This document shows, piece by piece, positions 58,887 to 64,000 of a stretch of 64,000 nt of DNA; position 1 is the stretch's first letter, and each line of letters starts with the position of its first letter. The stretch comes from Stenotrophomonas maltophilia (GTDB taxonomy: Bacteria; Pseudomonadota; Gammaproteobacteria; Xanthomonadales; Xanthomonadaceae): positions 248,001 through 312,000 of the forward strand of contig NZ_CP033877.1 in NCBI RefSeq assembly GCF_006970445.1. The letters are read 5' to 3'. The position numbers were made by a program, and so were the translations under genes. Under the pieces are notes generated by a model. It was not told the origin of the DNA and made no database searches. It saw only the letters and a list, made by a program, of their open reading frames with translations.

Positions 58887-59291
58887 TCAATCAAACCGGA
58901 TGATGCGGATCAACCCCCTGGTCAATGATCCATCTCCGAAGGCGGCCAGCGTGCCACAGGGGAAGGCCTCCTTCGCACCTTCGTAATTGATGAATGAGAT
59001 TGTGCAGTTTGTCCGCGTTCCGGGACGGATCCGGGTGATGGCTCTGTCATTCAAGGCGAAGCTGTACCACATGAGTTCAGGGCTTATGGAAAGCGCCATG
59101 GGGCGTGCGGTGGAGGCGATCATCTCGGCAACAGCGCCGCCGCGCGAATCCACTTCGTCCAGCCGCAGCTCAACGAGGACAGGTTTCAGGTTTGGGTAGG
59201 GTGTGCTCATTCCAGCAGCGGGTCTGCCTGATTCGCTAGCCGGGGTTGCGACGCGCTGAACCTGCACGCAAGGGATCTCAACGTTCCGCAT
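58887..59291 (-). CDS. Hypothetical protein
   Basis: The 134-aa protein starts at an ATG overlapping the stop of the preceding gene (TAATG), so the two are probably translated together. It has the segments KPVLVELRLDEVDSRGGAVA and MWYSFALNDRAITRIRPGTR, which look like alternating beta strands and helices. No signal peptide, TM helix or known motif is evident. Confidence 0.5.
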   Translation of the reverse strand: MRNVEIPCVQVQRVATPASESGRPAAGMSTPYPNLKPVLVELRLDEVDSRGGAVAEMIASTARPMALSISPELMWYSFALNDRAITRIRPGTRTNCTISFINYEGAKEAFPCGTLAAFGDGSLTRGLIRIIRFD

Positions 59292-59698
59292 TATTGAGCC
59301 CCGCCCACCTGCAATGCCACATACTCCGCCAGCCCCCGGCAGGCCAGCATCAGCCCTTCGCGCGTGCCATCGCCGATATCGTCTTTCTCTTCGCCGTCCA
59401 CGCGCACACGCTCGGCGGCGTGGTACAGCTCCAACAGCGACACCAGACCCACCGCGGCGCGATCCCGGCGTGCGGCGGCCACGGCATGGCCGGGTGTGCT
59501 GGCCGGCCCTTGCCACGTCTGTCCGTCGGCGGCATCACCGGCGCGGATGCGCTGTAGGCAGCCGGGAAGATTGATCGGTGCGGGCGCTTCGTTCGCAGCG
59601 GCAAAAGCAGCTTCCAACGGCTGCGCCAGTTCGGGCGGCAGGCGCAGGGCGGCCTCGCCCAGGGTGGCGGTCAGGTACGGGTGGAGGGTTCTGGACAT
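59291..59698 (-). CDS. Hypothetical helical protein
   Basis: The 135-aa protein begins MSRTLHPYLTATLGEAALRL and is largely alpha-helical. The C-terminal part (LLELYHAAERVRVDGEEKDD, REGLMLACRGLAEYVALQVG) resembles short bacterial proteins made of an N-terminal low-complexity part and an amphipathic helix pair. No function is known to me. An unusual structured leader lies upstream. It is followed by a coupled gene. Confidence 0.55.
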   Translation of the reverse strand: MSRTLHPYLTATLGEAALRLPPELAQPLEAAFAAANEAPAPINLPGCLQRIRAGDAADGQTWQGPASTPGHAVAAARRDRAAVGLVSLLELYHAAERVRVDGEEKDDIGDGTREGLMLACRGLAEYVALQVGGAQ

Positions 59699-60297
59699 GC
59701 GGGCATCCTCGTCAGGAACAGAGGTGCCACCGGAGAAGGGTGGCGGGCGATACGTGGTTTCCAATCCCGGGACTGAATGAGCCGGTGGGCACGAGGCCCC
59801 CACGCACCGCCCACCGTCGATCGGCGAACGGATTGCCAGCCGGCGCCGCTTTTGAGAAGTCGACGCCGGCTGGCAAGCGTATACAGCTTTCAGTCTTCGG
59901 GTTGGAAATCCCGGCCACCCCGCTGAAGGTGGCAATTCATCATGCGCACGCGAAATCACTGCCTGCCAGTCGTTTGTTTCGATGGCATCGGGTGATCTGA
60001 GAGGAAGAATGAATTATCGCGTTTGGCCTGTTTCGAGCAGTGCAATGCCAGATGCGACATATCGCGCAGTGCCGTCATCATCGGCAATCAGGGCCGCGCC
60101 CTCGTGGTGACACGGCTCACTCCGGCGTGCGAAGTAAAGCTGACTTAACAGGTTCGGCAAGGCACCAAGGCCACGATATCAGACCTGAAAGCCACAGCGC
60201 GCGCCGTCCGGATCTTGATATTCCTCACGGACAGCGAGCAACGCCCCATCGCATACTGCGGCCACACGCCCGCCTCGGGCCGCTTCGGGATCCGCCA
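59699..60297. other. Intergenic region with structured element
   Basis: These 599 bases between divergent genes hold the structured element at about 59712-59930. Beyond 59950 there is lower-GC sequence that should contain the two promoters. I find no further gene, and no clear -35/-10 pair that I would assign with confidence. Confidence 0.5.
59712..59918 (-). other. Structured leader or small ORF upstream of the 59291-59698 gene
   Basis: A 68-codon frame here (starting MAGISNPKTESCIRLPAGVD, ending ATLLRWHLCS) stops 13 bases before the next gene. The same stretch contains a strong inverted repeat (TTGCCAGCCGGCG with CGCCGGCTGGCAA at about 59837-59878), and GGGATTTCCAACCC-like and GGGATTGGAAACC blocks near its ends. 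It may be an RNA element, a mobile palindrome or a small gene; the sequence does not decide. Confidence 0.35.
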
Positions 60298-61068
60298 ATG
60301 CGTCGCCACGCCCTGCCGCTCACCGTCGCCCTGCTTTCCGCCGTGTTCGCAGCTCCGGCCATGGCGGCCGTGCCGTTCTTCAACGCCAGCTGCCCGGGCG
60401 GCATCGATGTGCACGCCGACGAGGGTGGGCCGGTCTACGTGCAGGGCCGCGAGACGGTGCTGAAGCGCTTCAACGACCGCTATTTCGAAGCACGCGACGC
60501 CAACAACGGCATCACCCTGTCGATCAGCCGCCACGATGGCGGCACGCCGCAGGTCAGCTACACCGGCCGTGGGGGCGCCAATGGCATTTGCCAGGTCAGT
60601 ACCCGCGGCACGCCCGCGCCCGCTGCAGATGGCGCACACCCCCGCGAGGGTGCTACCGGCGATGCCGCGCTACCGCGCGAAGTCACCTGCGAATCCACGG
60701 GCCAGCAGCAGGTGTCGTGCGATCTGAACACCCGTGGCAACGTCGAAATCGTGCGCCAGCTCAGCCGCACCCGCTGTGAGGAAGGCAAGAACTGGGGGCT
60801 GGCGCGGCATTCGGTGTGGGTCAACGGCGGCTGCCGCGCGGTGTTCCGCAACGTGTCCTCGGTGACTACCCCCGCACCGGCAGGCGATACCGCGCTGGGC
60901 TCCTGCAATATGCGCAAGGGCGCGCAGGGCACGCTGGTGACCCAGATGCCGGTAGGCAGCGATTACCAGGAACTCATCATCGACTATCCCGAAGGCCGCT
61001 TCCTGTGCATGATGCGCAACAACGGCCAGGTGCAGAGCATGACGCCGGTTCGCCGCCGCGGCGGTTGA
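60298..61068 (+). CDS. Secreted DUF3011 domain protein
   Basis: The 256-aa protein has a signal peptide (MRRHALPLTVALLSAVFAAP, AMAAV). A first domain (about 25-100) reads NASCPGGIDVHADEGGPVYV. The DUF3011 unit follows at about 135-190: VTCESTGQQQVSCDLNTRGN, VEIVRQLSRTRCEEGKNWGL and VWVNGGCRAVF, with its conserved Cys pattern. The last 65 residues form another Cys-bearing region. The family is secreted, of unknown function, and common in Xanthomonads. Confidence 0.85.
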   Translation: MRRHALPLTVALLSAVFAAPAMAAVPFFNASCPGGIDVHADEGGPVYVQGRETVLKRFNDRYFEARDANNGITLSISRHDGGTPQVSYTGRGGANGICQVSTRGTPAPAADGAHPREGATGDAALPREVTCESTGQQQVSCDLNTRGNVEIVRQLSRTRCEEGKNWGLARHSVWVNGGCRAVFRNVSSVTTPAPAGDTALGSCNMRKGAQGTLVTQMPVGSDYQELIIDYPEGRFLCMMRNNGQVQSMTPVRRRGG

Positions 61069-61092
61069 GTTCGCTGCGGGCAGGGACCTCCG

Positions 61093-61440
61093 TCAGCCGC
61101 CTGATGTCCGCAGCAGCACCCATGCCAGCATCAGCGCGAACACGCCAATGACGGTCAGGCCGAACCACAGCGCGGCCACCTCAACGTCGCCGATCAACGC
61201 CGCCAGCATACGGTCCAGTTCGCTTGTCAGGATCGGATACTCAGCGTGTGCCTTGCGCAGACGCTGCCAACCGAACGCCAAGAACGCCAGAAGCGAGAAT
61301 GGCGTCAGCAGCAGCGTCGCCTGCATCAGCCAGCCGTTCGGCGACGCATCGATCGAGCTGCTCAACAGAACCGCAAAGAAAGCGATGGGAAGCGCGCCGA
61401 TGAAGAAGCGTGGCCAGGCGGTGTTGATGAAGGGCGACAT
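61093..61440 (-). CDS. Small membrane protein, unknown
   Basis: The 115-aa protein has three hydrophobic segments: FFIGALPIAFFAVLLSSSI, LMQATLLLTPFSLLAFLAFG, and AALWFGLTVIGVFALMLAWV. They are joined by a short charged loop (QRLRKAHAEYPILTSELDRM). The start at 61440 removes an Arg-rich leader that does not look coding. No function can be assigned. Confidence 0.65.
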   Translation of the reverse strand: MSPFINTAWPRFFIGALPIAFFAVLLSSSIDASPNGWLMQATLLLTPFSLLAFLAFGWQRLRKAHAEYPILTSELDRMLAALIGDVEVAALWFGLTVIGVFALMLAWVLLRTSGG

Positions 61441-61528
61441 CACAATCTTCCATGAAGGGCGGCAGGTCCGTGCGGCATCATGCCATGCCGTTTCACTGCT
61501 GCACCGCCGTGGCACGCCAGGGCGGAGG

Positions 61529-61978
61529 TCAGCGCGGGTTTTCCGGGTCATTGCCCTTCTTGTAGGTGTACCCGGTGACATCCCAGCCGCCGCCATGGCC
61601 GGACGAGGGTTCCACCCAGGTGAATTCCCATGTCTGCAGGGAGCCGTCGGGAAGCAGGTTTTCCACCCGGTAGATCTCACCGGGAATGCCCTGCTCCGGC
61701 AGCTTTCCGGGAATCGATCCGTCCGAGCGTGCAGACGCGCCCCCTACGGAGAACGCACGCCGTTCCACCTGTACGTTGCCGTAGCCCTGGGGGGCGAACG
61801 ACGGCTTTACCCGCTGCGCCACCCAGTCGAGCACCTGGCGTGCGCCTTGCGTGTGCATTGCAAACGCATCGGAGGTCACCGTATGCGTGATGCGCTGGGA
61901 AGACGCACGGGCATCTGCCGCAACCAGTCCGCCCAGGGCAATCGCCAATACTGCACATCCAGTAAGTGCATGTTTCAT
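61529..61978 (-). CDS. Secreted protein, unknown
   Basis: The 149-aa protein begins MKHALTGCAVLAIALGGLVA followed by ADARASSQ, a signal peptide. The mature part contains TQGARQVLDWVAQRVKPSFA and a Gly/Ser-rich end, with beta strands such as TWEFTWVEPSS. No Cys remains after cleavage. The gene is divergent from the arginase gene. No family is recognised. Confidence 0.65.
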   Translation of the reverse strand: MKHALTGCAVLAIALGGLVAADARASSQRITHTVTSDAFAMHTQGARQVLDWVAQRVKPSFAPQGYGNVQVERRAFSVGGASARSDGSIPGKLPEQGIPGEIYRVENLLPDGSLQTWEFTWVEPSSGHGGGWDVTGYTYKKGNDPENPR

Positions 61979-62253
61979 GCGCGTCGTTCTCCGTTGTTGG
62001 GGAATTGAAGAGGCACCGTTGGGGTGCCGGCGCAGCGTGGAGACAATGGCCGCCGTGGATAAGAGGCGATACCGACCTGGCTGTGAGGTCGGTCAAGAAA
62101 GGTCGTATTCCTTACGGGCCAGCGCTGGGATGTCTGACCAGGAACGCCAGCGTGGCCCCGGTGTTCTGGATCACCGCCTGCTGCACCGCCGCGAGTGGTG
62201 TCACACAGCTCTGGCTAGACTGTGCTTCTTTTTCCCCACCGCAGGAGGCACCC

Positions 62254-63174
62254 ATGGCCCATCCCATTTCCGTATCCCTGATTGGCGTTCCCACCGATGT
62301 CGGTGCGGGCCATCGCGGTGCACGGCTGGGGCCGGAAGCACTGCGCGTGGCGGGCCTGCCGGAGGCGCTGGAGGCGCGCGGCGTGGACGTGCGCGACCTG
62401 GGCAACCTGGATGGCCCGCGCAACCCGTGGACCGCGCCGGTGGAAGGCTACCGCCATCTGGATGAGGTGGTGGCGTGGAATCACGCACTGATGGAAGCCA
62501 GCTACGCCGAACTGCAGGCCGGGCGCATGCCGATCATGCTCGGCGGCGACCACTGCCTGGGCATCGGTTCGATCACCGCTGTCGCGCGCTGGTGCCGCGA
62601 GCAGGGCAAGACCCTGCGCGTGCTGTGGCTGGATGCGCATTCGGACTTCAACACCAGCGATGTGACCCCGTCGGGCAACATCCACGGCATGCCGGTGGCG
62701 TGCCTGTGTGGCCTCGGCCCGGACGCGCTGACCCGCCTGGGCGGCACGTCGCCGGCGATCACCCCGGCGCAGATGCACCAGATCGGCATCCGCTCGGTGG
62801 ACCCGGAAGAGAAGCGCCTGATCAAGACCCACAAGGTCGATGTGTACGACATGCGCTACATCGACGAGAACGGCATGAAGCGCGCGGTGGAAGCAGCGCT
62901 GGCCGGCATCGACGAGAACACCCACCTGCATGTCAGCTTCGATGTGGACTTCCTCGACCCGAGCATCGCGCCGGGCGTGGGCACTACGGTGCCGGGCGGG
63001 GTGAACTACCGCGAGGCGCAGCTGGTGATGGAGATGATTGCCGACACCGGGCGCATGGGTTCGCTGGACATCGTCGAGCTCAACCCCTTGCTGGACAAGC
63101 AGAATGCCACCGCCGAACTGGCCGTGGACCTGGTGGAAAGCCTGTTTGGCAAGTCCACGCTGATGCGCGACTGA
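62254..63174 (+). CDS. rocF: Arginase
   Basis: The 306-aa ureohydrolase converts arginine to ornithine and urea. The dinuclear Mn site is visible: the His in GGDHCLGIGS, DAHSDFNTSD (AHxD) and SFDVDFLDPSIAPG (DxDxxDP). The N-terminus ISVSLIGVPTDVGAGHRGAR and the PVACLCGLG helix fit arginase more than agmatinase. ATG 62254 follows AGGAGG. No arginine transporter or ornithine aminotransferase lies next to it. Confidence 0.95.
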   Translation: MAHPISVSLIGVPTDVGAGHRGARLGPEALRVAGLPEALEARGVDVRDLGNLDGPRNPWTAPVEGYRHLDEVVAWNHALMEASYAELQAGRMPIMLGGDHCLGIGSITAVARWCREQGKTLRVLWLDAHSDFNTSDVTPSGNIHGMPVACLCGLGPDALTRLGGTSPAITPAQMHQIGIRSVDPEEKRLIKTHKVDVYDMRYIDENGMKRAVEAALAGIDENTHLHVSFDVDFLDPSIAPGVGTTVPGGVNYREAQLVMEMIADTGRMGSLDIVELNPLLDKQNATAELAVDLVESLFGKSTLMRD

Positions 63175-63336
63175 GCGCCCCTGCTGAACGGAATCTCGAA
63201 CCGTTCACACCCGCTCCACGCCCCTGCCGCCAGATTGCACTTCACGCGGCGGCAGTGGGCATTGGTGCCCTCCCGCCGAGCGAAAGAATCCCATCCGCGA
63301 ATGAAGCGGTATAGCGGCGAACCCAAGGAGAAGCCC

Positions 63337-63474
63337 ATGAAGCGCGTAGTTGCCCTGATGCTGTTGTCGATGTTCTCGGTGGCCCTGCTGGCCGGTTGCA
63401 ACACCATTGCCGGCGCCGGCAAGGACGTGCAGAAGGCGGGCGAAAAGGTTGAAGACACCGCCAAGGGTCGTTGA
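63337..63474 (+). CDS. Entericidin-like small lipoprotein
   Basis: The 45-aa protein has a lipoprotein signal with lipobox LLAGC (Cys21). The short mature part is NTIAGAGKDVQKAGEKVEDT, the entericidin EcnA/B pattern. AAGGAG precedes the ATG. The family is linked to stationary-phase envelope stress and lysis. A terminator follows directly. The neighbour is a CsbD stress protein. Confidence 0.92.
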   Translation: MKRVVALMLLSMFSVALLAGCNTIAGAGKDVQKAGEKVEDTAKGR

Positions 63475-63496
63475 GCCCTGCACGCAACTGAAAGAG

Positions 63497-63527
63497 AAAA
63501 GGCCGGGGACATCCCCGGCCTTTTTTT
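63497..63527 (+). terminator. Rho-independent terminator after the entericidin gene
   Basis: AAAAGGCCGGGGA and TCCCCGGCCTTTT form a long stem around two bases, ending in seven T residues, 22 bases after the stop codon. Confidence 0.92.
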
Positions 63528-63676
63528 GTGCGTGCGTTTCGCTGCGTCTGTCGAAGCGGAGTGAACCATTCAAGCACGTGAGCATGTATTTCATTGCCGG
63601 TTGACCGGCACTCAACAGCCGCTGCGCGAAGCTGGAACCACGGTAAGAACGCCGTTGCAACCAAGGACTCCCAGCA

Positions 63677-63898
63677 ATGAACAAAGACATCATTTCCGGC
63701 AAGTGGTCGCAGCTGAAGGGCAAGGCCCAGGCCAAGTGGGGCGATCTGACCAACGACGATTTCGATGTGGCCGAAGGCAATGCCGAGTACCTGGCCGGCC
63801 GCCTGCAGGAACGTTATGGCTGGGCCAAGGACCGCGCCGAGAAGGAAGTCCGTGAGTTCCAGGACAGCGTGAGCAAGGATTATCCGGACTACAAGTAA
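63677..63898 (+). CDS. CsbD family stress-response protein
   Basis: The 73-aa protein begins [20 protein letters not shown] and continues [20 protein letters not shown], the CsbD signature. It ends [16 protein letters not shown]. Such small hydrophilic proteins are induced by general stress; the molecular role is unknown. A hairpin follows. Confidence 0.94.
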   Translation: MNKDIISGKWSQLKGKAQAKWGDLTNDDFDVAEGNAEYLAGRLQERYGWAKDRAEKEVREFQDSVSKDYPDYK

Positions 63899-63920
63899 GC
63901 GCTACGGTTTCCCCCACAGC

Positions 63921-63953
63921 ACGACGCCCGCACCGTGAGGTTGCGGGCGTCGT
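63921..63953 (+). terminator. Hairpin after the CsbD gene
   Basis: ACGACGCCCGCA and TGCGGGCGTCGT form a 12-bp stem around about nine bases. The sequence after it is GTTGT, so the T-tract is weak. It may serve genes on both strands. Confidence 0.65.
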
Positions 63954-63971
63954 GTTGTCTGGGCAGGACGA

Positions 63972-64000
63972 TCAGCGCGCCGGCGGGTCCGGCACGTAGC
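63972..64000 (-). CDS. Possible 3' end of a gene running in from the right
   Basis: On the minus strand the last bases read as an open frame ending YVPDPPAR and a TGA at 63974-63972. The convergent position after a two-way hairpin fits a gene end. Too little is visible to name it. Confidence 0.25.

Noticed and set aside
57777..64000. Integration into tRNA-Thr with a duplicated tRNA 3' end
   Set aside because: I looked for a second copy of the T-arm and acceptor sequence downstream and saw none in the window.
1..64000. CRISPR arrays, insertion sequences or rRNA genes
   Set aside because: No regularly spaced repeat array, transposase gene or rRNA-like sequence was seen; the repeats present are REP or other short palindromes.
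1..64000. T4SS machinery (virB/virD4) for the two effectors
   Set aside because: No VirB or VirD4-like protein is encoded here; in Xanthomonadales effectors are commonly scattered away from the machinery.

Overview
The window is a GC-rich chromosomal segment that most resembles Stenotrophomonas (maltophilia group, Xanthomonadaceae). Three things point there: GTAG-type palindromic REP elements (SMAG family) between many genes, proteins with the Xanthomonadales XVIPCD type IV secretion tag, and core genes in the Xanthomonad style (nrdAB, phoPQ, birA-coaX-SPOR, mmsA operon). This is inferred from the sequence without database searches.

Layout. 0-1.4 kb: end of nrdA, then nrdB. 1.45-3.7 kb: a compositionally distinct cassette with a lipoprotein and an XVIPCD-tagged HExxH metallopeptidase (predicted immunity/effector pair), flanked by a 50-bp duplication of the 3' end of the neighbouring lysE gene. 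3.7-10.4 kb: LysE exporter, acyl-CoA thioesterase, SIR2 deacylase, OYE-type flavin oxidoreductase, an unfamiliar secreted protein pair, a LysR regulator and purU. 10.7-15 kb: NAD and queuosine genes on the minus strand (pncA, queH, nadV, nadM-Nudix). queH is preceded by a canonical cobalamin riboswitch. 15-19.8 kb: patatin-like lipase, DUF1028 protein and an ScfR/RamB-like regulator. 19.9-25.5 kb: valine degradation operon (mmsA, acyl-CoA dehydrogenase, enoyl-CoA hydratase, 3-hydroxyisobutyryl-CoA hydrolase, mmsB). 25.6-27.1 kb: ohr and a CDF transporter.

27.2-45.1 kb is a lambda-like flexible tail module. It has head-tail joining proteins, tail terminator, tail tube, G/GT chaperones with a GGGAAAC frameshift site, tape measure, M, L, K, I and J. 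No terminase, portal, capsid, lysis, integrase or repressor gene is present. Five paralogous fibre/adhesin genes sit between M and L. All frames are open, so it is either a well-preserved prophage remnant or a domesticated tail-like particle.

45.3-57.9 kb: SulP transporter, a second T4SS immunity/effector pair (LprI-like lipoprotein; 798-aa multidomain peptidoglycan-targeting protein), dusA, a small secreted protein, phoPQ, mtfA, birA, coaX, a SPOR protein and tRNA-Thr(TGT). 58-61.9 kb: mostly uncharacterised secreted or lipoprotein genes. 62.2-64 kb: arginase, an entericidin-like lipoprotein and a CsbD-like protein.

How they work together. The NAD genes offer two fates for nicotinamide: amidase to nicotinate, or NadV/NadM straight back to NAD. 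SIR2 is a source of nicotinamide. The mms operon takes isobutyryl-CoA to propionyl-CoA, next to a divergent regulator of a family that senses short-chain acyl-CoAs. The two effector pairs and the tail module make the accessory part of the window largely weaponry against other bacteria, but no T4SS machinery is encoded here.
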